Shown here: piece after piece, positions 21,860 through 33,199 of the stretch
Layout: the number at the start of each line of letters is the position of its first letter
Numbering within the stretch: the first letter of the stretch is position 1
Source: Cryptomeria japonica
Lineage: Eukaryota; Streptophyta; Pinopsida; Cupressales; Cupressaceae
Assembly (NCBI RefSeq): GCF_030272615.1
Contig: NC_081413.1
Location: 333,908,302-333,972,301, forward strand
Direction of reading: 5' to 3'
DNA length: 64,000 bases
Position numbers and translations under genes: made by a program
Notes under the pieces: model-generated
What the model was told of the DNA's origin: nothing
The model's input: the letters and a program-made list of their open reading frames with translations, nothing else
Database searches by the model: none

Positions 21860-24800
21860 ATGTCAGATTTTTATTTGCAAGATGTTCATATTTGTGATGA
21901 TTATGAGTTAGATGAAGCTTTAGATGAATTTTTGAAACCTAAATATACCAAACCTTCATTTTACCAAAAACTCATAAACATTGTTACTATGCCATTTCGT
22001 TGTGATGAGAAAGATAAGTCGAATGATTCCTCTCAAGGGTACATTCCTATCAGCTCTTCCACTAAATCTAGTAACATGGTTGTTTTCAATTATCCCCTCT
22101 ATGAAGAGATATCTCCTTTTGAATCAAAAGATAAACCTTTTAATAGATATGATCATGCTTTGTTGAATGATGCCCTTGATGCCTTTGTGTCCCCTAAAAA
22201 ACACTCCCTTCATGAGGATCCTTTTGTGCAAGAAGATAACATTATCCCTACATTTCCTAGTGATGGCGTTTCCTTGTCCAACAAAATTCCCACTAGAGAT
22301 GATGAATTAATGATAAATGCTTACCCTTCTCCTAAAGTTGGTCTTACCCATAAGCATCCCTTAGAGAAAGAAGATGAAATAATAAGCAATTTCCTTAATT
22401 CTCTCTCCCCTAAAGATCATATTGAACATATTTTGAGGAAAGAGGATGAGTTTAACACATCTATTGATGCTCTCCCTCCTAAGGATGAGGAATTAATAAA
22501 CAATGTTATCTCCTCTCCCGAAATTGACAATACTTCAAACATTCCTTTCAACAACCTCACTATTTGGGATGAACCATTAGAAGAAGGTATAGATTATTCT
22601 CTACCCCTAGCCAAAGGGGATGAAATCAAGATTGGAAACTCCCTTGATAGTTTCTCTCCTTCCTTGAATCTCAATTATTCTCCCTCTAAAAATAAAGCAT
22701 CTCCCTCTCCTCAACTTGGTTCTATTCATAAGGAAACCCTAGTTCAAGGCAAGATGGTTAACATCTCTTTCAAAGATCTCCCTCTCAAGAGTGAGACTTT
22801 AGAGAGTAATGTTGATCCTTCTCCTAGAGAGTTTATTCCCCATGTAGATCCTTTGATGATAGAGGATGATATGACCTTTCCTAGTATTACTCTTCCTACT
22901 AGAACATCAATGCCTATCCCTTGTCTCTCTCCTAAAATTGATTTGATCCGTGATAAGATTTTAGTGCAAGAGAAGACTATCAATAATTCTTCCAACACTT
23001 TTGTTCATTCCTCTAAACCATCCTCAATCAATTTGATACATGTGAATGAGACACCTTACAAACCTCTCTTCACTGTCCAAGGTGCTTGTCCTTCTCAAAA
23101 TTCTCAACCTTTAAATAAGCCTATCTTAGTGGTTCAAGGTGGTTATGCTAATGATTCTTTTTGCACTCCTAAGAAACCGGTTATTACTGTGCAAGGAGGT
23201 TGTTCCTCTAAGAGCCCTTATGAGTGTGCTAAGCAATTGACTAGAGAGAGTTATCATGCAGTTGCTCATACTTATAATACTAGAAACAATAGGCAACCTA
23301 ATCCTCCTCCAGTTATCCCAACTTCACTTCCTCCTTCCCAACCTATTCTTCCCCAAGCTCCACGTATTTCACAAGTTCGTGGTAAGGAATATGATCTCAT
23401 AGAACAACTTAAAACTACTCCTGCCAAGATATCCCTTTGGGATTTGATCCAAACTTCTTCCGCTCATCATGGAATGTTACAAGATGCCTTGAAAGATTTG
23501 AATGTTCCTCCACCTAATACATCTAGTAATATAGTGTCTTTGGTTAACTCTATGATGAATCCTAAAGCTCAAATTGTGTTTACTCAAGATGAGTTGCCTA
23601 CTAGTGAAATTCAACATCAATATGATCCCTTGATGATTGTGGTTATCATAAATGACACTGCTATAAGACGAACACTGGTAGATAATGGCTCTGGCCTTAA
23701 TGTGTGTAGCAATAATCTATTGCATAAGATGAATGTGGATACATCCCTTATTGAGCCTGACTCTCGTCCCATTCGAGGCTTTGATAATGTGGCTAAGTCT
23801 TCATTAGGTATTATCACCTTACCCATCACAGTGGGACCCGTTACTTTGCCTACTCCTATCCATGTTATGTCAGGAAATCTAACATACAACTTGTTATTAG
23901 GGAGACCTTGGATTCACGGTATGCAAGTTGTCCCCTCTACATTGCATAGACAAGTTAAATTCATTTATAACAATAAGACATATACCTTGATAGGTGATAC
24001 TAATTTTCAAGCTTGTTTGCAAACATCTAAGCCTTCCTCTTCTAGTAATGACTCTTTGAACAAGATACCTATGGATGAATCCTTACCCTCTGATAATCAA
24101 AATTCTTTGGATGAGTCTGAAGTTCCTGAAGAAGATTCTTCTCAACTTGAATCTACACATGAAAAGGCTTTTGATCCTAGAAAGGTTCTCGCAGAAGACG
24201 GTTGGGGATCTCTTGATTTCACTCCCACCTTCGTAGGTGAGTATAGGGTTCCTCCTAGAGAGCTTAAAGGTAAAAAGAAGGAAGAAACTAGAGATCAATC
24301 AGTCTTACTTGAACCTATGAGCAATAATTTTGTGGCCGCTTCTCAAACTTCTTCTCCTCACACTTCTAATTCTGAAGGATTTGATTCTTTGTCTTATGAA
24401 AAACCACCTTCTCTTCCTGAAATGGTTGATCGTTATGGTCGTGGTTTTCGCATTTTTGCTAAGCATGGGTATCATGGAAATGGTTGTGGCACTCATGAAC
24501 AAGGGATAAAAGTTCCTCTAGAGACTAATTTTCAAAATTATGCCTTTGGACTTGGCTATAATCCCTGCAAACGTACCAAAGCATCTAAAAGACCATCTCT
24601 CAATGTGAATGCTATATTTAGTAGTGATGATGATCTCACGTCAACTAAATCATCTTCTACCTCTATCAACTCTCATTCCCCTCATAAGGAAATCTTGGCG
24701 ATGAACAAGTCTCTTTATGACTCCCCTCAAATTTCTAAATCCACTTATGAATCTTTATCTCCTATTCATCATAAAGTCCTTTCCTCTAGGGATAAGGCTC

Positions 24801-24955
24801 TAATAAATTACACTCATCCCTCTTCTAAGATTTCTTGTGACTTTTCGTCTTCAATTTTTACCATTTTATACATGTTTTTGATCTCACTTATAGTTGAGCA
24901 TTTAGCATGTCATATTCAAATACCTCATTCAATATATCATGTCTTTAAATAACAT
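21860..24955 (+). CDS. Element D long ORF: protease-like and G-patch-like protein of unknown role
   Basis: An uninterrupted 1030-codon ORF starting at ATG 21860. The N-terminal half is acidic and serine/proline-rich, with loose repeats around SPK and EDE/DDE motifs. Residues about 395-450 contain three (V/I)xVQGxC/Y repeats also present in gag linkers of elements A, C and E. A linker YDLIEQLKTTPAKISLWDLI (about 513-532) precedes a protease-like domain with LVDNGSGLNVC (about 608-618) and YNLLLGRPWIHG (about 681-692). A G-patch-like stretch (FAKHGYHGNGCG to FGLGYNPC) is at about 864-905. The last 35 residues include a hydrophobic stretch, IFTILYMFLISLIV. No gag core, zinc knuckle or pol domain is present. 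Lack of stops fits recent insertion or selection on the family. Confidence 0.8.
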
Positions 24956-26609
24956 TAATGGCTATTATGTTGCTCATCATTATGTGACATTGGTAGCTCA
25001 TTTACTGGGGGCTCATTGTCATTCGTGATGGTACAATTTCAAGTGCAATCATATTTTTGAAGCAACATAATAGCCTAATTTTCTATGTTATCTCTTGTTC
25101 CTATGGGGACAAGAGTGATTTCATACATCTCTTCTTTTGCTTATGTCCAAATCTCTCCCTAGAAGATTGTGTAAGTCCTTCTCATTGAGGTAATGATCTT
25201 TCCTTATTTTTATCTAAGGATCCACTTTTTCCTATTTTTTGGATGGTGTGAACTTTATTACTTGATGTTATTCCTTGTATGCATTTGTTGTTGTTTGTTC
25301 AAGAGGTGTAAATCCTTGACTACAACCTCTTTTGCACTTGGTAAAATACATCCATAATAAATTCACTCTCCCAATTGGGTTAAAAAGAGCGTCATCCTTC
25401 ATTAAGAATCACTTTCACCTCGCAAAAGAAGGAAGTATTGCATTCTTATTCTCTTCTTTGCCTTATTCTAGAAGATGTTATATTTGTCTAAGACAATTCC
25501 TCTCGGGGATAGGTGTCTTTTGTACAAAGATCTCTTCTCCTCTAAGGATCTCCTTTGCGCAGACTACAAGATATCCCTTTTCAACTATCTTATCCTTGCT
25601 TAAAGAGTGTAAAACTCTCTTGCTTGGATCTATGACATTGTTGCATTTTTGGGGTATCTTCTTTTGTGATGAAGGTAGGTATCCTTGTTCTACTTTTCTT
25701 ATGACATAAACATTACACTTTTTGAGCAATGGATTATTCTCGGAACCAGAGCACAGACTCTTAGAGCAAGATGTCTCCATTTTTTTCTTTTATGCAAGCT
25801 GATTATTCTCGGAACCAGAGCACAGACTCTTAGAGTGAGATGTCACGCTTTTGTACTATACATATATAGGTTGTAGCATACTCGGGCATAGACTCCTATG
25901 AGGTGCTTCTAACCTCCCTTACACACACATGCACGAGGTTGAGTGGAACTAGCGGCATAAGGCTAGACTTTCTCACTCTCCTCCCTTACATGGATCACCT
26001 AGACAGACTCTAGGGGCTAGTTTTCCATGTCCTTTTTCCATGGATCACCTAGACAAGATCTAGGGGCGAGAAGTCCATGTTTTCTCTCTCACTATTCTTC
26101 TCATGGATCACTAATGTGTGTATTCATGCCTTTTTCCTTTCTTTTCTTCTCTTTGCATTTTGTTTCCATTTACATCCTTCATCTTGTGTTAGAGAACTCC
26201 CAAATCCTCACACTCTTTGTTGTGTTGGAATTGAGATTTGGTCCTCTTTCTTACCAAATGATTCTCCATTAGTTTTTGATCTCATATCAAATCTTCTTGT
26301 GAGCATTTGTCATCAATATTCTTTAACAATTCGAAGTGGTAAACATGATACCCTGTTTCAACTCACTAAAATTAGCAAGCCGAAACAGGGGGGGGCATAT
26401 AGCTACCCTCGAATTTTCATCACCTTCCTTAGTAAGCATTAGGTGATTTTGTGATCTAACGTGTGTTTTGTAGGGTGTGGTTCCTAACTGTGTACTGCAG
26501 ATACCACTGGGGGCTTCGTTCGATAGACTTATGGATATATCCTTTTTCAAATAATGTTTACTTTTCTGTACTTTAGCTTGCATATGCACGTAGTGTTCAT
26601 ATGACCGCT
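24956..26609 (+). other. 3' non-coding region of element D with local repeats
   Basis: No coding domain recognised. Two copies of a 37-bp word starting TTATTCTCGGAACCAGAGCA lie at about 25735-25771 and 25801-25837. CATGGATCACCTAGACA is repeated at about 25989 and 26039. PPT-like words ACTGGGGGCT occur at about 25003 and 26508 besides the terminal PPT. Confidence 0.6.
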
Positions 26610-26624
26610 AAAGTGGGGGCTAAA
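26610..26624 (+). other. Polypurine tract of element D
   Basis: AAAGTGGGGGCTAAA directly before the 3' LTR start TGTAGCGTCG. Confidence 0.8.
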
Positions 26625-28269
26625 TGTAGCGTCGTAAATTGTACGCACTTGCTAGAGTGGTACAATTTCACACCTAGTTTAGCACCCGCCTTGGCACATT
26701 TTGTATTTTGCATTGCATTTCCCCTTTAGCACCTAATTAATTAAAATTAATTAGGTCTAAGGTCCTATTTTATCATCTCCTACATCATAAAGTTGGGCCC
26801 TTTCATTAAAGTGTGCCCTTTTCATTTTATTCCTCCAATACATCATTTAATCAAAAACCCTAATTAGGTCCTATTTTGAACTTGGGGGCTTGATTTCGGG
26901 GGTCAAAACATCTCGAAATCACCTGTAACTTCGGGATTCTCTCTAAAATCATCATATCCGACAGTCCTGAAAATTTGGTGAAAAGTTGTCGGGACCATGG
27001 CGCCCGGAGTGCAACATGGTCCCGGATATTTTTCCCGAAATTTTAGGAGCGCGATCCAATCATAAAATAAAGCTTAACCCCAAGAAATTGGTGGGAGATT
27101 CAATCTCTAGGTCGGCCAAAAGTTGGAATTAAGACCTAGGGTTTCATATATAAGAGCTCTCTTTCTTCATTTGAAAGGATCCGATTTTTGTTTTCAGGAA
27201 CCTTCTATGCGGCGAAAGAGGAGATCTTTGAGGACTTCAACAACATTCAGCATCCTTCTATCAAGCATTTATCAATTTCATTCATCCATTTAGGGCTTGG
27301 AAGACATTGAAGAACAATAGGAGATTACCGACTGAAGATTGGCTTGTACTCCTCCCTTGAGGGTTGGGTATGATTTCATGTTGTTTTCATGTCTTTGCGT
27401 AAGCTTCAACATATCCTTTATTCATGCTTTAGATCACTTTGCATCTTGATTTAGAGCATTTACATTATCATTTACAAGCAATTAGGGTTTACTTTCTAGG
27501 TTGCTCTAGTTTGCTTTCTTGCATTTAAGGACCTTGCACACACACTAGGTCTGCACACACAATACATTTTACAATACAACTTGGCTATTTGTGGAGGTGG
27601 AAATCACCGAAGCGGGGGTTTGACTAAGGCAAAACCCTATATAGCCGCCCACCACACCTTTTCAGATATAAGTGCAGGTTTCGGAATTCGGACGATGTCG
27701 TAAGTTACAGATCCGGAAGAAGCAGACGGAGACCGAACTTCACACCAAATTTCAGAGCAAAAGACCAGGACAGGGGCATGGAGCGCCCTGGTCCTACCAG
27801 GACAGGGGCGTTGGGCGCCCTGGTCCTCCTGACAGACAGCATTTTCAGCATTTTTGACAGCTTTTCCAGAGTGCAAAAACAGCAGTTTCCGGAGCAGTTT
27901 CAGGGGCAGAATCAAGACAGTGGCGCCCGCGCCCCCGTCCCGAACATTTTCAGTCAGATTTTAACTCCGGGTACGCATTTGCATTCTTGTCTTGTCCTTA
28001 TGTTTTCAGCCTTCCATTGTTTAAGTTCAATTCTGCAATCTTGTTATTAGTTCATACTTGCACTTTGGGGTTAGGGATTGAACTTGCATCATTTTATCTT
28101 TCAATTACAACAAAGGAATAGAAATCCTAAGAGGTAGCCTGTGGCTCTCTCTTCCACGAAAAGAAGTAGCCAATTGTGTGATACCTCTAGGCTCTTTCGT
28201 ATTCCACAAATGTGTGATTGAAAGTGAGATTAGGGCATGTTTGCTTAGTATCACTTTTTCCCCCACACA
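26625..28269 (+). repeat. 3' LTR of element D
   Basis: Matches 20019-21693 with roughly 25-30 substitutions counted by eye and one 30-bp unit fewer. Ends CCCCCACACA before the CTTGT target duplication. Confidence 0.93.
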
Positions 28270-28274
28270 CTTGT
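28270..28274. repeat. Target-site duplication of element D, right copy (CTTGT)
   Basis: Second copy of the CTTGT at 20014-20018; part of the element C protease-G-patch linker coding sequence. Confidence 0.93.
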
Positions 28275-30951
28275 AGCCATCCATGCCGGTATCTGTAATC
28301 TTGAATCTCTTTTCTAAGTCTTTCATCAATGTTTCTGGATCTTCATTTGGAGAGGCTGCCCTATTATGAGGCACAAAAGTATCTGCACCTTTTTTCAATG
28401 CATTACAGATGACATTTGTATTAGCAGGAATATTGACTTCAGCTCCATTATAAGGAAACTTTAAGCATTGTTGATATGTTGACGGTACTACCTTCATTTC
28501 ATGAATCCATGGCCTGCCCAGTAATATATTGTATGACAATGGAATATCGAGAACCTGGAAAAGGACATCTCTCTCTACCGGTCCCACTCTGATTGGTAAT
28601 GATACCAAACCTTTGGAGGTCCTCTCTTCTTCATCATAGGCTTTAATTGTTATTTTCTTGCCTGGATCAATGACATTTTCAGAGAATCCTAGTTGTGTAA
28701 GCAGATGATAAGTACAGATATTCAACCCCGTGCCTCCATCTATCAAAACACATTTAACTTTGTGTTTGTGGATCATGGCTTCAATATGCAATGGCTGGTT
28801 ATGTGGATGATTTAATGAATTGTCATCTTCCTCAAAGAAGGTCAAATAGTGAGGTGAAGTCAGATGACCCACCATAGACTGAAAACGATCAATGTCTAAA
28901 TCTTTTGAAACATTGGTAGTGAGCAGTGCTTTGTCTAGGATTTCCTTGTGAGCAGATGAGAGCTGTAGCAATTCAAAAATTGAAATTTGAGCATTTGTCC
29001 TTTTCAACTGTTCAACCACGCTGTATCCAAAGGATGATGATGAGGTTAATCTTTTAAATTTGTCCAAGGTTGATTCCTTTTGTTTGTTTGGCAAAGCTGT
29101 TGGATTTGATGTTTCCTGAGCTGGTTTGGAAGAACTAGCTCCTTGGAGGGTAACTTTCTTTTGAGATCTGGTCAGAGCTTTTGCATATTGTGATTCATTT
29201 GTTGTATCTTGAACTATAATCACATTGCAATATTCTGAGTGTGAAGGCTCAATCATGTTGATAATGTTGTCCTGGCTGGTATAAGCATAATTTACCTTGG
29301 CACCTCCTTTGATCTTTGAGGAATCACCTTGTTCATAAGCAGGCAAAGGGTCTTTAAATGCTTTATGATCAGCATTGGTTGGATGATTCCCAACAACAAC
29401 TTTACCAGCATCTATGAGATCCTGAATCTCATGTTTTAGCTTCATGCAATTGTTTATATTATGACCCTTATTTCGATGGAAGTCACAGTATTCATTTTCT
29501 CTCCACCATCTTGGTTTGACTTCTGGATCATATGGTCTGGAGTTATCTGGTAGTGTTATCAAGTTGTTTGCCAACAAAGTTTTGAAAGAAGACTCATATG
29601 ATTCTTCAAGAGGAGTAAAATCACGCTTAGGTTTGGAAAGCCAAGGCTTGTCTTTGAACCATTCCTTTGTTTTCTTTCATAGATTCTCTGCTACAATCTC
29701 AGCGGCTTTAAGTGCTTGTGTAACACTAACCAGGTTGAATATTGTGGATTTTGAGTTGGTTTTGATAGTGTCTACTACTCCATCATTAACAACATTCTTG
29801 TTGTTGTCTTTGGCAAAATTCAAATACTTGTTCTTCTCTTTAGAGATAGATCCTGTTTGTGTTTCTTTCCAAGGTGTGATATCCCCCTTCTTTATGAGCA
29901 CATCTTCCATTAGAATGGCATTATCTACCATTTTTTTAAATGATGGGTGTACTTGCATTTGTACACTATATTTCAGTTCAGGGATCAAGTTATTGACAAA
30001 TATATCCATTTTCTCAAAGTCTGGAATAGGTCGTGGGTACCTAGAGAACATCCTTCTCCAGCGTTGGAGAAAAGTAAGAAAAGGTTCCCCTGTTTTCTGT
30101 TGAGTATTACAAAGATCGATCATATTCATAGGATATCGAATGTTGTATGAGTATTGTTGTAAAAACAGTTGGATTAGTTCTTCGAATGTTTTTATTCCTT
30201 TGGGTAGACTTGAGAACCATTCCATTGCTTGACCCCCTAAACTCCTTGGGAAGAGACGCATGAGGTACATTTGATCATGCATGAATTCCATACAAGAAGC
30301 ACTAAATTCCCTAACATGATCTTGAGGATCTGAGGTACCATCATATTTATCAAATTTTGGGATTTCCACTCGTGATGGGAATGGAGGCATGTGTAAATTC
30401 TTGTCAAATGGGAAGGGACATATTGCTTCCAGAGAATATTGTTTCAGGGACTTGTCCTTATTCTTCAGCTCTGTGAGCTCTGTTCGCAAAGCTAGTAACT
30501 GTTTGTGTACCATGATTATAGGTGAGTCTTCCCTTTTAGTAACAAGTGTCTGAACATCATATCCAATAGGAAGTTTGGCACCTTGATTTGCTAGTTCTAA
30601 GAAATAGTCTTCCTTTTCTCGGGTCATGATAGTTTTAATCATTTTTCTAAAGTCTTTGTCTTTCTGACAGTCAAGGATATCTTTTTCTGGAGGTTCAGTA
30701 GCTTTGTCAATCTCACTTGATGATGATGAGTCATTATGATTTTCAGGAATATTACGGTCATTTTTGTTTCCATCATTGTATTCTGTCTCATGTATAGTGG
30801 ATGATTTTGGTTCATCAAAAATTGGTCCGTCTGATGACGATGGTATGTCAGTGAGGGGATCCTTCACATAGAATGGATTATCTTGATAAGTGAAGGTTTT
30901 TCCTTTGCCTTTGGCTTGTTTCTTATGAGAACTCCTGGTTTGAATAGGCAT
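28275..30951 (-). pseudogene. Gag-protease ORF of element C
   Basis: Starts ATG 30951 (MPIQTRSSHKKQAKGKGK). An acidic N-terminal region precedes the retrotransposon gag core (VEIPKFDKYDGTSDPQDHVR and MEWFSSLPKG, about 30180-30370), a zinc-knuckle-like Cx2Hx4Hx4C (CDFHRNKGHNINNC, about 29450-29495), a VTLQG motif, the linker YSVVEQLKRTNAQISIFELL, and a protease active-site loop LIDGGTGLNIC (about 28715-28750) with YNILLGRPWIHE. Only one stop interrupts it: TGA at about 29674-29676, plausibly from CGA or TGG. It is cut at the 3' side by element D; the frame resumes at 20018. Confidence 0.9.
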
Positions 30952-31432
30952 TTTTATGGATTAGTGTGACCTAGAGTTATTTTTGATGCAGAGGTCAAGA
31001 TCAATTTCAGTGCTAGTTTGTTCTGTTTAAGTATTGTTTGAGAGAAACAACTAAGATTTAGTCTGGTTTCAGGAAAGATCTATCCTGTATAAGACGTTTA
31101 CTTGGGTTGATTCTAAAATAGTAACTAAGATTCAGTCTGATTCAGGAACGATATATCCTATGCAAGACGTTATCTAAGTGACTTGAGTTTGATAGGTAGT
31201 TTGATTGAACTAGCTGAAGGGTGATCGACCAAATCATGCAACAAAAATGGCAGAGGTACACTATCTTGATCTGTTTTATGCTCAGGAAAATTTGATAACC
31301 AATATTATGTTCATGGTAGACTGTGTTTTTGGCAAGTTTGACTGTTCTGTCTGACAAAACCAGAGACTCGTATGACTAGGTTTTCTGAACCAGACGACAA
31401 TTTATCAATTATAGGACGATAGAAGTTCTATT

Positions 31433-31645
31433 TCGTACGAGTTGCTGCCTTGTACCGTACGACTGATGGGTATGTGCAGGACGACAAAAGAATAAGGTCG
31501 ATTCTGCCTCGTACGAGACAGAATATAGTGCAGGATGATGAATGATTTAGACTCGTACGATAGAGAATCTGCTATAGGATGACAATTGAGTAGATTCGTA
31601 CGACACAGGACTAGTGCAGCACGATAAATTAGCAGACTCGTACGA
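31433..31645. repeat. TCGTACGA tandem array in element C leader
   Basis: Exact TCGTACGA at 31433, 31509, 31553, 31596 and 31638; the last four are 42-44 bp apart, so this is a minisatellite of about 43 bp whose best-conserved part is the palindrome. A degenerate copy CCGTACGA is at 31455. Confidence 0.85.
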
Positions 31646-31749
31646 CTGTTCACAGGGCAGAGACTAAAAATTCTGAGTTTTCTAACTGCTGAGTATTGAC
31701 AACTGAGTATGACAAATTCTGAGATGGACTGATTTTTTACTAGGATATA

Positions 31750-31900
31750 CTAATTTCTGATATGGATAGAGTTTCGACTCAGGATGGACTAGTTTCTGAC
31801 ACGGACAGAGTTTCGACTTAGGATGAACTAGTTTCTGACACGGACAGAGTTTCGACTTAGGATGGACTAGTTTCTGACATGGACAGAGTTTTGACTCACT
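31750..31900. repeat. 39-bp minisatellite in element C leader (4 units)
   Basis: Four units with core CTAGTTTCTGACACGGACAG. The length is a multiple of three, so the reverse strand shows a 13-residue repeat in an open frame, but nothing else suggests it is translated. Confidence 0.88.
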
Positions 31901-32977
31901 GAGTTTGTTTCTTGTCTTCTCTAATTTTTGTATTCCAAGTTTTGTTTCAGGGATGAAAACACAGAAAACAGGTAGTAGGTATAGTAACTCCAATCACAGC
32001 ATGCAAACCCTAAGGAATTTGGTGAGGAAAGAAAACCTTTGCTTGTAGACTCAGGTACACACCCAATAGCTAATCAGAATACGGTCGTTGAGTCTCACGC
32101 AATGGACTCTCAATGCCATATTATCCAACTTCAAATGCTAATGGGGGCACAAAATGACAAGTATCTTGGGAGAGTTACTATCTCTCTTGCACAAAGATTA
32201 TCTCCCTTTTAGAGGTGAACCAGGTAGCTTCGAATTTTAATTGGATTTAGTAAGGGGTTCGTTAGGCATGTCGAGGTATAAACTCAATTAAGAGGTCTCC
32301 CAGCCTTGAAAACCAAGGTTTAATATACCCGAAGGTACAGAGGAGAGCTATTCCCAAGCACTGCCGTTGACTTGATTTTCATCAAATCACATTTATTTTA
32401 TAGTGGGTTGGAGTACTTGGCGTCTAGTCGTTCCCACTTAGGTCGTTCCTCTCTCACCGACCCTAAAGGCTATAGAGTTATTAGCTCCTCGAGAGGGCAG
32501 GCCTGCTAAAGATGTTGCAATCAATCTTAAGAAAGCATTTCAAGGGTCTAGATTTCTGATTGTCTAAAAGAAGATAAGAGCATACTCTCCTACCTCTCAG
32601 ATTTTTCTAAAACACGAAAGACAGATTTTGTTCATTAACCAAATAGCAAGTTAGGTGCCTAAAAATGAATTTAAAGAATACATGATGTTTAGTCGATTCT
32701 CCTTAGGAAACCTGCAAAGACAATGAATCAGTAGTCATATTGTCTTTGTGTGACAAGCATATTCTTTGACAAGCGTTTTGCAAAAACTAGTTAGGCTGTG
32801 AAAATTTCTGAGACAAACAGATAAATAGTTAGGGTCAGTCGTCAGAATAATCAAAAAAAATGATAAAATCATGAAATTTGTCTTTTTACTAGAGAATACA
32901 GAATCGTACAACAGAGTCTCGACTCATACGAGACAAGATGCAGTATAGTATGAGACCAGATTGTTGATGATGTCTGC

Positions 32978-33092
32978 TCGTACGACAGAGGATTTGTGCT
33001 CGTACGATAGAAGATGTGCTAGTACGATAGGATATGGAAATTCGTGCGACACCTACAGTTTATCGTTTAAGTCTGTGGGAATTGTCGTACGA
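32978..33092. repeat. Second TCGTACGA cluster next to the PBS of element C
   Basis: Exact copies at 32978, 33000 and 33085, with near matches such as AGTACGAT at 33021 and TCGTGCGA at 33042. Lies within 220 bp of the PBS. Confidence 0.8.
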
Positions 33093-33177
33093 GATGTACG
33101 GACGAAAAACTGAAAAATCGAAAAACCTAAAAAATAAAAAAAATCAATCTTGGAGGCCGAAAAAGAAGTAGTCTTCG

Positions 33178-33195
33178 GCCCCACGGTGGGCGCCA
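33178..33195 (-). other. Primer-binding site of element C
   Basis: On the minus strand TGGCGCCCACCGTGGGGC begins four bases after the 5' LTR end. TGGCGCC is a common PBS start in plant Ty3/gypsy elements; the tRNA was not assigned. Confidence 0.75.
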
Positions 33196-33199
33196 GAAA

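Larger units (their letters stand above)
20019..28269 (+). mobile_element. Element D: non-autonomous LTR retrotransposon nested in element C
   Basis: 8251 bp with LTRs 20019-21693 and 26625-28269, a PBS, a PPT and a CTTGT target duplication. The internal 4.9 kb contains one 1030-codon ORF with protease-like and G-patch-like regions, but no gag core, zinc knuckle, reverse transcriptase, RNase H or integrase. It must depend on another element for copying. LTR divergence estimated by eye at about 2%, apart from one 30-bp repeat-unit difference, so it is the youngest insertion in the nest. Confidence 0.93.
30952..33177 (-). other. Leader of element C
   Basis: 2.2 kb with no coding domain between the PBS and gag. 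Contains a 39-bp minisatellite, two clusters of TCGTACGA and boxes shared with the element A leader: GAGGGCAGGCCTGCTA at about 32494 and GGGTCTAGATTTCTGATTGT at about 32544. Confidence 0.75.

Noticed and set aside
24840-24955. Envelope-like transmembrane protein in element D
   Set aside because: Only one short hydrophobic stretch, no signal peptide, and it is part of the protease/G-patch ORF.
31433-31645. CRISPR-like repeats with regular spacing
   Set aside because: The 43-bp unit is homologous throughout, so the intervals are not unique spacers.
33178-33195. tRNA gene fragment
   Set aside because: Only the PBS-sized complement is present; no cloverleaf can be formed around it.
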